Shown here in pieces: positions 21,694 through 32,085 of a stretch of DNA of 64,000 nucleotides. Position 1 is the stretch's first letter. The number at the start of each line of letters is the position of its first letter. The stretch comes from Astrocystis sublimbata (taxonomy: Eukaryota > Ascomycota > Sordariomycetes > Xylariales > Xylariaceae). Below the pieces are notes generated by a model that had not been told where the DNA came from, made no database searches, and saw only the letters and a program-made list of their open reading frames with translations. Where the stretch lies: positions 17,912 through 81,911 of the forward strand of contig JAJNNY010000101.1 in assembly GCA_022453515.1 (NCBI GenBank), written 5' to 3'. Both the position numbers and the translations under genes were made by a program.

Positions 21694-22374
21694 ATGGTTG
21701 CCCAATTCAACACTGAGATAGCCAAAGCCGACGTTAATAATGCGTCAAGTGTAAGGCCAAAATACTTTCGATGTTCTAACAACGCTGTACTTGCTGATTG
21801 CTCTCTAGATCCAATTCTTCTGGGCTCGGCATCAAAATGCCTGCGCCAAACCAAACACCGAGTTCGACATTCCGATTGTTTGCCAAACTGCGCGAATCGG
21901 CGAAGGCTACACACTGCCTGCCCTCGGCGAGGAGTTTGATGCTTTCAAGGTAAGTAAGTTGCTGGCTCAACACAGGGTGTCCTGGGCCAATCATCATAGG
22001 CAAACTAAAGCTAACTCCTCTGGGGAAAAAAGAAATGCTGCCCACCCCCTACTTCAGGTACTTTTCACGACGACACTCAATGGGTCACTGGAACAAGCTG
22101 CTTCGGACAAGTTTGTTTTACGAAAGATGAAGATTTAGCGATGAATTTTGACGAGTGTATTTACAACGCCGGCGTGGACGCCATCAAGAAGTCCATGCCA
22201 AGCCACGCAGCCAACGCAACCAAAAACGCATATCGCGGATCCTGCGAATACATCGACTTTGACAGCCTGAATAAAGGGGTTCAAAAATCTGATGGAGGGG
22301 CACAAAGGGTTGTTTCTTGGGTATTGGTCGCAGCAACTCTGACGACCGCATTGCTAGGACCTGCGATTATGTAA
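21694..22374 (+). CDS. Cys-rich protein with C-terminal hydrophobic tail, tandem copy B
   Basis: Exons 21694-21750, 21809-21949 and 22033-22374 (introns 58 and 83 nt, phase 0); 179 residues. It is a paralogue of the preceding gene. Shared landmarks: PNTEFDIPIVCQT in exon 2; KCCPPPTSG, GQVCFTK, FDECIYNAG, YRGSCEYIDFDSLNKGV in exon 3; and the tail VVSWVLVAATLTTALLGPAIM. A segment KSDGGAQ just before the tail would suit a GPI cleavage site, but no signal peptide is seen in this model. The last intron ends in an A-rich AAAAAAG acceptor, weaker than usual. Function unknown. Confidence 0.7.
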
Positions 22375-24029
22375 GGATGCGTGAGCAGCGGGATGCAGAT
22401 GCCGTCGTTGATGATGCTGTATATCAAACAATACAAACTTGCTTTATTCTAGCACCGCCACCGATCATTCAGCTGGGAATCTAGACTGCCTTGAAAATTC
22501 CACTGGTCAATTACCTGAGAGCTTAAGCCTGCACCATGTATAGTGTGCGCTTAGTCTCGAAGGCGTGTCGATGTCAATTGACAACCTCCATTGGATGGCA
22601 CGTGCTATCGGCCTCGAGGAATTCGTGTTTCACATTGATTCGATTTTGATGAGACTGAGATCTGTATTCATGTATCCCATTCGGTACTAAGGATAATTAT
22701 CTCGAATTATCTACAGTAGTACTCAAAGTGGACTTGCATGCATCCCATCGCCATATTGGCTTGTATATAGTATTATGCGGTACTTGCTATTGATAGCTGG
22801 ATGGGTAAAACGGCAGGGCGAAGGCCCAAAGACGCGTCAGTTGGCAGAGCCGTAATCGTAGCTGTGCAATCTAACATCTTTGCATATGCCTCCGAGAATC
22901 CATCAACGCGTATACTGCATTGTTTTTGAGATTAAAAAAATCCAGCTCATCAACATTTTATTGATGCTTTGACATCTGTAGGAGGAGTCGCCGCGTGGTG
23001 GGCAATCACGGGCGATGGACCAAATCAATCTCGCATCAATGATGAACAAGGCATCGGACCCTCGGCGCCATCACGTCTCATAGTATTAATAACATAGAAG
23101 CAAGGAACGCACACAGATCGCCGACGCGACTCTCGTATCACGTGGCAAAGCTGATAATTAGCTGTTGACAACGTAACAGTACAACTTGAATCTCGATAAT
23201 GAGTACTTGTAGATAAGCAACTTATCAACGTCGCAGTGGGGCGAGCGAGTCTGAAACCAGGTTTGTTCAGTTTCACCAGCTACACATCAGACGGGACCTG
23301 TCACCATGATCCTAGTCGTGTTGTTGTTATAATACTTGGTTGTTGCTGATAACGCGACTCGGGCTTCGGTCCAGCCCGACCGACCACTCACACTTTCGAC
23401 ATTTGTAACCTTGCACTGAGCAAAATCATCTACAATGCTGTCGCAACAGCAACCAACATAGCAGCTCCAGTCGCTCGGTGAACTGCATTGTCCCCCAAAT
23501 CCATCTCCTATTGTGTCAATATCGCTTATGTGTGTTTTGCGGGTAGCGACTTTCTTTGCGTGGGTACCTGCAAAGGCAATCAAGGGCAATGCATGCAGCC
23601 TGCAAGCTCCCGTGCAGAAGCTGTGCAGCCGATTGATTTCCATCGCTGGGACATCTTGGCTGCTGGGACTTCCCTGCTTAGTCAAAAACCCACTACTTAC
23701 AACTTGAACTAATGCTGACAGCGGCAGGCACCGGGTGGTTTTGTCTTGGCTGGACTCTCTTGCGGATGGTAGCGATTTGGGATTTCCAGACGAAATGACA
23801 GTCATTCCCATGTCATTGTAGCTTATCGTGCATGGAACGGGCTTCATAGATTCTTTTCGACGCGAGCACTATAAGTCTGCATTTCAATGGGTATCAAATT
23901 TTATTTTCGGGTACAGCGTAGTCTCGATGCCGAAAGGGCGACATTTGCATCACATCCCAAGTGGGTAACTATATACATCAATCTATAATACAAACAATAT
24001 TGCCTGCTTTCTAATCCGAAACTCGCGGG
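22375..24029. other. Mostly intergenic, one doubtful gene
   Basis: About 1.65 kb. No clear gene except the doubtful minus-strand frame listed at 23287-23847. The stretch 22450-23020 has no coding features. Confidence 0.45.
23287..23847 (-). CDS. Doubtful hypothetical protein with Cys-rich C-terminal half
   Basis: An open frame of 186 codons. The second half carries a compact cysteine pattern (CSSPSDWSCYVGCCCD, then AQCKV). The first half is Ser/Pro-rich and lacks a signal peptide. I recognise no family. A spliced model with another first exon, or a chance frame, is equally possible. Confidence 0.3.
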   Translation of the reverse strand: MKPVPCTISYNDMGMTVISSGNPKSLPSARESSQDKTTRCLPLSALVQVVSSGFLTKQGSPSSQDVPAMEINRLHSFCTGACRLHALPLIAFAGTHAKKVATRKTHISDIDTIGDGFGGQCSSPSDWSCYVGCCCDSIVDDFAQCKVTNVESVSGRSGWTEARVALSATTKYYNNNTTRIMVTGPV

Positions 24030-25370
24030 TTAGCCATATCCTGGAGGCTGGAGGGATGCACCCAGAGTGTAAGTCGTAGACCGGAAGTAGTCGGCCATCC
24101 TCCCCATGATGATTGGGTTCGCCATGACCTGGGGATGACAAGGGGGTTCTTGGTGAGGAGGGGGACAGTCCCAGTCCTCCTCATCGTAGCACTCGAAGTC
24201 AGGCTTCGTGATGGGTGTGTCGTAACCTGACATTGACGCCACTGAGCTCATGCCGAATGACACAGCTGAATCGCGAACGCTGCTGTAGCCATGGCTTCGG
24301 CAACTGCACTCTGGGGGCTCGATGTACCGCACCTCCGGTTCTGGCGCGGGCTCCGGATCCGTTTGCATACTGCTGTCTACGTAGCGGGATTTCGTAGGAA
24401 TTATAGGCAGTATTGGTGACCGTGCCGCAGGTGATCGTACTACTGGCGATCGTCGTGCTTGTCTCATGTTGTTCTGTACTTGTCGCGGCGTGCGACCGGG
24501 ATCGCTCGGCGCATTGTCTCGAGGACTGAAAGTAGCGTTAGGTTTCGGGGTAGGTTGCTCTTTCAACACCTCGAGTTCGCGCTGGTAGAAAGTGGTGTCG
24601 ATGCTCCGTGGGCGGCTCTGCGATAACCGTTTTGCGCGAACGGCGACAGGGACCAATAGACTAAGTCGAGGCTTGTCTACTGAAGGTGTGCGGCTGTGGC
24701 TGAACAGAGGTTTCAATTCTTTCCCTGTTATCGTGTTTTCTCTCGGGAGTGTTGCTGGAAGTGTGCTGGATCGCGGACGCTCTGAGTTCTGCTCGTAGTA
24801 CTCCCTGCCTCTGCTTAGGCGTCGCTGGCTGGTAGTGGTGACGGCAGACTGGTTGCCATCGTTGAAGGTAGTTGAGCGTCGAACCAGCGCTGGTTGGTTG
24901 GCATTGGCGTCGTATATTGTGGAGGCTCGGCGGAGCTGCTTTATTGGGAGAGGGCTGTCATTCCTGATTTCTCCATTTTTGTCTGAAGCGTAGAATCCGT
25001 CGTCGCTCAGCAGTATGACCTGTAATGACTGGAAATCTCTGGTTTTGCCATCTGTCGGGAACAGCCACTCATGCAGTTGTGCTGGAAGTCCGTATGAACC
25101 TACAGAGCTAGGTGTTAGCCCAGCAACACATGACCTGACCTCCTGAGAAAAAAACTTACGTTGCTTGTATTCCCCCGATGTGTTCTTCCAGCACATATAA
25201 TGCGTCCCTGATGTGCCCAGAGCCGTCACGACGAGCTCTGCGATATCCTCTTCTTCGCCGCCGCCATTGGTAGTAGTGTTGAGAGATTCTTTAAGCATTT
25301 TGGTATTGGTGAATTGGTCGGCGTTACACGCACATCGGGCTTTACTTTCAAAGCAAGAATGACATAGCAA
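24030..25370 (-). CDS. Conserved ascomycete protein of unknown function, largely disordered
   Basis: Two exons, 25370-25160 and 25099-24030, separated by a 60-nt in-frame intron (GTAAGT..CTGTAG with CTAAC branch site) that would add 20 unlikely residues if retained. The likely start is the second ATG at 25298 (MLKESLNTTTN), giving about 402 residues. The N-terminal 130 residues look folded (DIAELVVTALGTSGTHYMCWKN, then a block LHEWLFPTDGKTRDFQSLQVIL). The middle is Arg/Ser/Pro-rich and disordered. The C-terminal 90 residues have an acidic patch and end LGASLQPPGYG. The N- and C-terminal blocks look like ones I have seen in other Pezizomycotina, but no function is known to me. Confidence 0.75.
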   Translation of the reverse strand: MLCHSCFESKARCACNADQFTNTKMLKESLNTTTNGGGEEEDIAELVVTALGTSGTHYMCWKNTSGEYKQRKFFSQEVRSCVAGLTPSSVGSYGLPAQLHEWLFPTDGKTRDFQSLQVILLSDDGFYASDKNGEIRNDSPLPIKQLRRASTIYDANANQPALVRRSTTFNDGNQSAVTTTSQRRLSRGREYYEQNSERPRSSTLPATLPRENTITGKELKPLFSHSRTPSVDKPRLSLLVPVAVRAKRLSQSRPRSIDTTFYQRELEVLKEQPTPKPNATFSPRDNAPSDPGRTPRQVQNNMRQARRSPVVRSPAARSPILPIIPTKSRYVDSSMQTDPEPAPEPEVRYIEPPECSCRSHGYSSVRDSAVSFGMSSVASMSGYDTPITKPDFECYDEEDWDCPPPHQEPPCHPQVMANPIIMGRMADYFRSTTYTLGASLQPPGYG

Positions 25371-25974
25371 AAATGCAACCTTACATCAAAAAGACAATCA
25401 ATGAAGATCTCTGTATGCGCTACTGAAAAGTGCCGTAAAGTGCTTAAAGTCAAAAGCTGGCGCGGTCGGCTCCGATAAGAAACCCGGTCGCCATGTTATG
25501 TATTCCCGCATTAATAAGTGGGCGTCCCAAGGAGGTTGACATGAAACACCCCAGAAGGTGGACAACAGCTCATATCAGCCCAGTTCCCATGCAGCAAGCG
25601 TTTCCTCAAGACTCGAGACACCCCATGAAACCTTACCCCTTGGACGCGTTCTAGAAAAGTGATAATCACCTCCCATTTCAGCCGTTATCAGCTGACCAGT
25701 AGAGAGTGTATACGTGTCGGCCTTACTTTATTACGAACATCACGCCTTTTGCAGGAGCATGCGCCACGATAGACAGGAGTGGCATGCGACCGTGTTCACA
25801 CGAACCTTGGACCTATCTATATATGTATCTACGCGCAATGACTCGAGATACCGCGCCTGGAATCGGATGCAGACTGGTGGATCGGTGACTCAATAGTTTC
25901 ACGTTCGTGCAAATTTAGATTCCACTCATATGAATTAAGACTATAGTAAATCTTGCGTAATACACTATAGAATA
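25371..25974. other. Intergenic, no gene seen
   Basis: A 604-bp spacer between two minus-strand genes. It holds the promoter of the upstream-lying gene and the 3' region of the next. No repeat or RNA recognised. Confidence 0.5.
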
Positions 25975-27121
25975 TCAAACAGACGTGGGGTTGGCCGCAT
26001 CGTCTGCAGAGGATTTCTTGTCCTGGGCATCTTGGTTATCCTGAGTGGCTACATCGGACAAACCATCGATATCGACAGTTGTCGCAGTGACTGAGGCTAC
26101 CTCAGTAGCATCGTCATGTCTCCTATCAGATGACCAATATGAGAAATTGTCCGAGGCAGCGGTCGAGGGTGGTACCATCCTCGGCGTCCTCGGTGACAAC
26201 ATCATCGGTTGCCGACTAGTGACAGATGTCTTGAAATCCAGGCTCATTCTCTCAACACGCTCAGCCAGGCTCCGTCTGGCCGCATCACCTGATTGATTAT
26301 TGTGATTTTCGTTAGACGTAGCTGACTGTTCGGGAATCTCCCCAGTGTTGAGAAATTCATTCTTTTCCTCTTCCTGCTTTGCGTACTCTGCCTTGTGTTG
26401 CACCATCATCGCATCCAATGTCCTGGCTTGGTTGGGGTCGGGCTCAGGTTTACGCTCCTTCTTCTCCCGTCGAGTCAGTTCGACTTCCAGCACTCTCGTA
26501 CCCATGGGCACTTTGCCATACAATCCATTGTCATCGCGGTCGAAGTAAAGCGCCCATACTCCAGGATATGTTTCTACAGCTGCGAAACCCTCCCAGCCGT
26601 CCATCGTCATGCGCCGGTCCTGCCGAGTGCAATCGAAAGGTCCGGTGATATGTGGTTGTGCCTCTGTCCGGAGACCATATTTGACTTCATACGTATTCTT
26701 GTCGACGTAGATCCAGTTTAGCACTGGAGGACCGTAGGAGATTGTGCTGACTAGTCCTTCATATTCAGTGTCGGGGTATGGCAGGAAATAGCCCGAGAAA
26801 GGGTATCCGGTGTCTTCAGGTTCTGGGTCATCGTGTGACGGCGGAGGGGTAGTTGTGATCCATAGCTAGAAAACAAGGGTATTAGTCGTTGCAATTAGAA
26901 GACAAGATTTCTTCAAAGACTCCTACCTTGCCGTCTTTGAGAACAACAAGCTTCCCATCAACGTCATGACTGCGGATTGACTGTTGCACGCATGACACGA
27001 CCAGATTACATCGGCGCGCGCGATGCTCTTCTTTCTTGTTTTGCGATTGACTCTGTCGAATCGACTCTTGGGTCCCGAGTAGCGCCGGGGCGATGGTCAA
27101 CGCTAAAAGCATCGAAGTCAT
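25975..27121 (-). CDS. Conserved Pezizomycotina protein, function unknown
   Basis: Exons 27121-26927 and 26865-25975 (61-nt phase-0 intron, GTAGGA..TTCTAG); 361 residues. The folded N-terminal half contains a widely conserved block: KLVVLKDGKLWIT, YPFSGYFLPYPD, LNWIYVDKNTYEVKYGLR, GPFDCTRQDRRMT and VWALYFDRDDNGL. The middle is charged and probably coiled-coil (RREKKERKPEPDPNQ, EYAKQEEEKNE). The C-terminus is Ser/Thr/Asp-rich and disordered. I recognise the block from many ascomycete hypothetical proteins but know no activity. The frame is intact and the intron canonical. Confidence 0.82.
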
Positions 27122-28186
27122 GGTTGCTTATTTTGGGAAGTTTGCTCTATAGTTTTCCCTCGGCAATGATCCTTCGGCACTGTTTGAACTTCGCGCTCGC
27201 AAAAGAAAATTTACCAAAAATGTCGTCGCTGGTTTGTTGCTACGGGCAAGAATTGTTTTGCGTAGAACTCTCGATTGACATGAAAATTTGCAATATTTTG
27301 GTTGGCTGCAAAGTCGCCACATCACATCATGAGAATGGCATAAGTACCCGGTCAATACTATAGGTTTCGAGGGTATAGGCTAGGTACGGTACCAAAACAC
27401 TAAGCAATGTTTCAATGCCAAGGCCTTCGATGGCAGATGGTATTCAGGCCTCGTCCTGGCTTTCCATGCAAGGGGCTGCTTCAGCTCCTGCACAGTACTG
27501 TAGGTTGGCGAGGGTTGGGATGGAGGTTGGTTCTGGAGTTCTCGACTTTCCCGCAGCGTGCTTAAGCGATCTAGCAGTGCACGCGATAATCTCCGACGGA
27601 TCATGCCATCGCAGTTCTCTCAGGTCAAAAACTGGGGCCCAGACCGGGGGCGGCAACAGCGCGACAAGGATCACAGGACCCTTAGTGTTTGAGGCTGGCA
27701 CGCTTTGATCTATAACGCCAAGGAATGTGCCAACATGAAGATCGGTGCTGACGAGGACGCCCCTGATAGTCTGCATTCAGCAGCTTCGCGCTGTGCAGAT
27801 CGTCCCATATGTCGAACGAGTTTTGTAGAATTGGGACAAGAAGGATTGGGTTTTGCGTCGCGAAAGAGCTTCACGAGTGCAGCGGGGTCATAACACAGAT
27901 CTTATGGGGGGCTCGGAGGGGACGGTAATGTCGGGGTAAAGGCATTATTGAACACTCTTCCACGATATAAACATCGAGAAATCCCAAAGTTTCGAGAAAG
28001 AAAGAACCATCACCATCACCATCACCATCATCAATAACAATCTAACTACCTCAGCTAGTCTGATTCACTACAAAAAAAAGTCGCTGTGCGATCTTTCTAC
28101 GACGGTGTTCATCTTTTAATTCTTAATCTTACTTGCATCCTACCACAAACATATTTCTCGAAACTCAACCCCTCCAAATCATCAAG
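27122..28186. other. Intergenic and promoter region; one unsupported frame
   Basis: About 1.07 kb between divergent starts. A minus-strand open stretch (27776-27444, 110 codons) has no recognisable motif and is not called. The plus-side leader 27990-28080 has an ATCACC triplet run (about 28008-28033), likely 5' UTR or promoter of the 28187 gene. Confidence 0.45.
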
Positions 28187-28585
28187 ATGTCTGCTCCTGC
28201 GTAAGTAGCAACCGCTCTCGGATTGTGCGGCGTGTCTTCTAACGTCCAACTTAGTCCTGCCGCTGCCCCCAAGACAAACGTCTACGACTCCGACTCCGAC
28301 GGACAAGCCCGTGGCGGTCGTCGTGCCCAGAATTCCCTCCAGGCTCTTCCCCAGTTGCCCACTTCCGCTGGCCTTTCCCAGCCTGCTGGTAAGTCATCCC
28401 CCTAGTCTTGATTTTGGACCAGTCAAGTCTAACATTTGCTCACAGGTCAACTCCTGCGGGGTGCCACTGATGACAACGGCAACCAGAAGTCTGCTGCTCT
28501 TCTGGTCGGTATCAAGCTCGACTTGGAGGCCGAGGTCCACCTGACTGCTCGTGTCCGTGGTGACATCTGTGTTGGTCTGTACTAG
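28187..28585 (+). CDS. Small conserved ascomycete protein (95 aa), three exons
   Basis: Exons 28187-28200 (only 14 nt), 28255-28388 and 28446-28585. Both introns are canonical (GTAAGT..TTAG, GTAAGT..ACAG) and the frames join to 95 residues. Sequence: an Ala/Pro-rich start, an acidic YDSDSDGQARGG, and a C-terminal block KLDLEAEVHLTARVRGD that looks strongly conserved in fungi. The short first exon would be missed by simple frame searches. No signal peptide or membrane segment; function unknown to me. The CT-rich leader suggests good expression. Confidence 0.8.
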
Positions 28586-28976
28586 ATATGGAGGCGAACG
28601 AATAATAATGGATTGTACAATGCATTTCTACGGTTGGGAAAAAACAGGATTCTCAGGGTGGTTGCAAGCTAGATCCCATGGCTAGCCCTCTTATACCCCA
28701 GACTTGCGTCCAAGTAGAGGAGGAACGTCACACCCGCTCATCGGCGGCGCATTTGAATTGAAACATTTCAGTCTGGAATTTGCCTTTTCGCTTTCGCTTT
28801 CGTGATTTGTGATTTGTAATGTTGCCAACACCGTCGTGAATCTATCGACGGCGTGCAGCTCCTATCCCAAAATCTAGTAGTGACTCTACCGCGTACAACT
28901 TCCATGTCTGCAATTATTGAAAAATGGCTGTCTTGTTGTCAAAGACCCCTCACACTAGCCATGCTTAGTTTGGCTG
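28586..28976. other. Intergenic between convergent ends
   Basis: A 391-bp 3'-3' spacer. No gene seen. Confidence 0.5.
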
Positions 28977-30590
28977 TTACAGCTTTAGCATAAGCCACTC
29001 GTCTGATCCAATCGCTCTGTCCTGCTGCATCCGGCCTAGTACGCCACGAATAGCACCCTGCATTTCGCTGCCGTTGTGCCACCTTTTGCCGCCCGAGTAT
29101 GCTTCAATAAAGCCGTCCGGGCCGGACACACAGACAAGGTTGACCCCGGCACACGCTTTAGATGTTGCTGCACCCGCATTCAGCTTGCAGGTGCAAGCGC
29201 ATGCCGGTTCTGACGAAGAAGAGCGCTCGGCATCGTTGTCGTCGGGCAGTGTTTCCACGGCTTTGGCCGAGTGCCACGTGCATTTCACATCTATCTTGGA
29301 AGCAGGTGCAGCAGATGGTATTCTGGCGCGGATGGTGGAGGCAAGGGCGGTCTCGACGTTCTTTGCTTTGATAAAGGTCCCTTCGGCATCGACAAAATAC
29401 GAAACATCGAAATGTGATGGATATCGTCGTTTCAGATCTCGGATTTGGAGAGCCAGCGACGACGCTGGCTCTCTGTTTGTTTCGTTTCGCTTATCGTGTG
29501 TGGATGTGTCAGAACTACTGCCTTTTGTGCCCCAGAACCGAAACCAGTTGTTTGATTCGCTGCTAGTAGAAAGGGTCTGTTCTCGACCAAGTGCATCAAT
29601 GCCCCAGCGATTAGCCCACAGTATCGATATGTGTGGTCGACTTCCCTCAATCTTGTCGGAGTTGCAGTGGTCCAGAAGTTTATGCGCAATCTGCAGCGCT
29701 GGGGCGATACCGGTTCCACCAGCCAGGAACACAACGCCTCTCTCATCGCTGGCATTATGGGCCTCGGAGCGAGTATTGTCGTAGCTGCGGTCGCCCAACC
29801 GGCGGGGGATGTCAAAGCCAAGATGCGGGCCACGCAGCCAGACAACATCGCCTACTCGCTGCCTTGAAAGGTAGTTTGACATTTCGCCACCTTCCATTTT
29901 GCGAATCAGAAGACGAAGGTTTGACTGCTCTTCTTGCTCATCATAACTCTCGCCCAAAGGCTCCGGTGGTTTCGTCAAAGGAGGTAAAGGTGTATAATGC
30001 CTTGCGATTTGCAATTGCGGCTGTTTGATCTCGACAGACCAAAGGCCATGGCGCCATGCCTGTTGAACACGAGTCGATAGAAAGCCTATCGGCTCACCCT
30101 CTGCTTGTGCGGAATCAAGCTCTTCGTGATCTACCCAAGAGCTAGGGCGAAGGGTAATGATAAATGCTGTAGGCGACACCTCTTCCCGTTGCGTGATTGT
30201 GAAGGCACTGAAGGTCGTTGTGTTTATCACATCATCGTCGACAAAGACAGACTGTCGTCGGTACAGATAAGTTGCTCCGGCTGAGCCAGCAAATATCAGT
30301 GCTATAAGTGCCCATCGTGGGCCTTGAGACGGCCCATCTTGGACTTTGTCGAGAGTAGATGGCTTGCTAGGGGATGAAGATGGTGTTGTCTCGTCCTGGG
30401 CCCTTGAGCCGCTGTATGAACGACTCAGTGTTTGGCTTATATGTAACCGTCTAAAAAGTACAATTTTATCGTCATGAGGACGGGAAATAGAAATAAAAGC
30501 CCTGAAAGTCGGCGAAGGCCTTCGACATCGGCCAAGCCATCTCATTGCATTGCTGGGCATTGAGATTTGGTTTGAAAGGCAGGGGCACAA
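28977..30590 (-). CDS. CYC2: Mitochondrial FAD/NAD(P)H oxidoreductase, CYC2-like
   Basis: Intronless, 537 residues (527 if the second ATG is used). In yeast, Cyc2p is an inner-membrane flavoprotein facing the intermembrane space that supports heme attachment to cytochrome c. The N-terminus is rich in Arg/Ser and fits a mitochondrial presequence. A membrane segment lies at about 93-110. The FAD-binding motif RHYTPLP is at about 197-203, GGEMSNYL follows for the flavin phosphate, and the pyridine nucleotide motif GGTGIAPA is at 291-298. A C-terminal VCVSGPDGFIEAYSGGKRW completes the ferredoxin-reductase fold. The Asp/Ser-rich insert (about 340-370) and Cys-rich ACACTCKL (about 465) are lineage additions. 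It faces AIM32 across 307 bp. The family call is strong; CYC2 rather than a b5-reductase relative rests on the presequence, TM and length. Confidence 0.82.
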   Translation of the reverse strand: MCPCLSNQISMPSNAMRWLGRCRRPSPTFRAFISISRPHDDKIVLFRRLHISQTLSRSYSGSRAQDETTPSSSPSKPSTLDKVQDGPSQGPRWALIALIFAGSAGATYLYRRQSVFVDDDVINTTTFSAFTITQREEVSPTAFIITLRPSSWVDHEELDSAQAEGEPIGFLSTRVQQAWRHGLWSVEIKQPQLQIARHYTPLPPLTKPPEPLGESYDEQEEQSNLRLLIRKMEGGEMSNYLSRQRVGDVVWLRGPHLGFDIPRRLGDRSYDNTRSEAHNASDERGVVFLAGGTGIAPALQIAHKLLDHCNSDKIEGSRPHISILWANRWGIDALGREQTLSTSSESNNWFRFWGTKGSSSDTSTHDKRNETNREPASSLALQIRDLKRRYPSHFDVSYFVDAEGTFIKAKNVETALASTIRARIPSAAPASKIDVKCTWHSAKAVETLPDDNDAERSSSSEPACACTCKLNAGAATSKACAGVNLVCVSGPDGFIEAYSGGKRWHNGSEMQGAIRGVLGRMQQDRAIGSDEWLMLKL

Positions 30591-30897
30591 GCTGATTCGT
30601 CAAGAAAACTGAATGTACAAGAGCAAGAGGCTTTGGGCTGCCAAGGCCGTCCCCAGCTGCCGACAAGATTCAGCAGCTGGGAGTGGTGAATCAGAGGGCC
30701 AACCTAGGGCTTTCCTAAGTAGGTACCTAGCTAGATAAGGAAGCTTCCAGCCGAACCATTCTCGGCCTTAAGACGTCATTGCTCGGAGCTATAATGCTCA
30801 ATAGACATGTTCATAAATGTGGTGATTCTGTGACTCGTCGACTTGATCAACTTTTGCGAAAATTCCCTCTTTTTCTTCAGAATCTGACTCACTTATA
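30591..30897. promoter_or_regulatory. Bidirectional promoter between CYC2-like and AIM32 genes
   Basis: A 307-bp spacer between two divergent ATGs (30590 minus, 30898 plus), the only DNA available for both 5' regions. A pyrimidine-rich CCCTCTTTTTCTTCAG lies at about 30865-30880. Both products are mitochondrial redox proteins, so coordinate expression is plausible. Confidence 0.55.
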
Positions 30898-32085
30898 ATG
30901 TCATTGCTACCATTAGCCCGCGCCGTCACTGTTCGAAGCGCTCGATCTGCGCGACCGCAATTCTTCGCTGCTGCGCCAGCGCATCCTAGATTTCTAAATA
31001 CTGTCCCGCGATGTCCGTCTCCAACATGCGAATGCGCCGATACCCCGGAAATGCCAGAAGGCCTCCAACTAGACTATGAGGGCAAGCTAAACGGCTTGAT
31101 ATCTACCTATGCCGAACAGGTACTCATTTGCACCGGCCGGAATGACTGGTCATCGCGCATCGAGGAGGACAACAGCGGCGATAACCTCGCTGCCGACCTG
31201 AAAGAACTGATCGGCCGTGGCGGCATCTACAGTGACGTGAGTCTGCTATCCGAATGAATAAAAGAAAGAAAGAAAGACATGCGCCTAGATGGTCCGATCG
31301 TAGTCATCCTGGGATCTGGCTGCAGTGCCGGTTAGAGTAGAATAGCTGACGGTAAGTGCATTTCCGAGCAGCCTTTCCACAACATCTCTGTCCTCAATTC
31401 ATCCTTTCCATCCTCGATATCCCGACGACCTAAGGTGCAAACAACATCTGCGTACCTGCTCCCGAGTTTTAAATACGTACCTTTCCTCCCCAGAGTGTCT
31501 TTCGATTCCGTCGAAGCATTCGTAAGGGGCTATCTACTGCCGGAAAAGCTACATCCCATGAACGATGGCCTACCTCAGATACACAAAGACAGGCTATTAA
31601 GAAATGAAGCCTACCAGCACCTGCTGTCTGGTGTGCGCGACGTAGACGACGTGCTAGTTCTTATATGCGGACACGGCGGCCGAGATATGCGCTGTGGAGT
31701 GATGGGCCCTGTGCTGCAGGCCGAGTTCGAGACGCAGCTGCCAAATGCTGGGATACAGGTTTCCCACGGCCCGCTAATCCATGAAGGCGTCTCCGCGCCA
31801 GCTCTGCCTGGCACAGGGGGTGAAGAACTGCCGACGGCGCGGGTAGGCATGATTAGCCATATCGGCGGACACAAGTTCGCTGGCAACATCATCATTTATC
31901 TACCGCCGAACACGAAGAATAATGCTGGCAACCCGCACCCACTGGCTGGTCAAGGCGTCTGGTATGGCAGGATTGAACCTCGGCATGTTGAGGGTGTCAT
32001 TGAAGAAACTATCGTCAAGGGTAACATCATCACAGACCATTTCAGAGGTGCAATCAAACAGAATGGCGAGATTGTTCGGCTATAA
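30898..32085 (+). CDS. AIM32: AIM32-type thioredoxin-like [2Fe-2S] protein, mitochondrial
   Basis: Exons 30898-31236 and 31372-32085; 350 residues. The 135-nt intron has a GTGAGT donor and GAGCAG acceptor, is long for this window and contains an AAAGAAAGAAAG run. The N-terminus is Arg/Ala-rich, a likely mitochondrial presequence. The thioredoxin-like ferredoxin (sucrase/ferredoxin-like) domain carries the cluster ligands known for yeast Aim32: a Cys-x8-Cys in ICGHGGRDMRCG and a His-x3-His in ISHIGGHKFAGN. Further family blocks are CPSPTCECADTP near residue 40 and the C-terminal WYGRIEPRHVEGVIEETIV. The yeast protein is linked to thiol redox control in matrix and intermembrane space. It shares a short divergent promoter with the CYC2-like gene. 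Confidence 0.88.

Larger units (their letters stand above)
20155..22400 (+). repeat. Tandem gene duplication, unit about 1.2 kb
   Basis: Two diverged direct copies, starting about 20155 and 21365. Homology includes the promoter region as well as the three-exon gene, and the start codons are 1178 bp apart. The proteins share the exon layout, all Cys landmarks and the hydrophobic tail but differ at many positions, so the duplication is not recent. Confidence 0.75.

Noticed and set aside
27444..27776. Minus-strand frame of 110 codons
   Set aside because: No homologous block, no clear splice pattern with flanking pieces.
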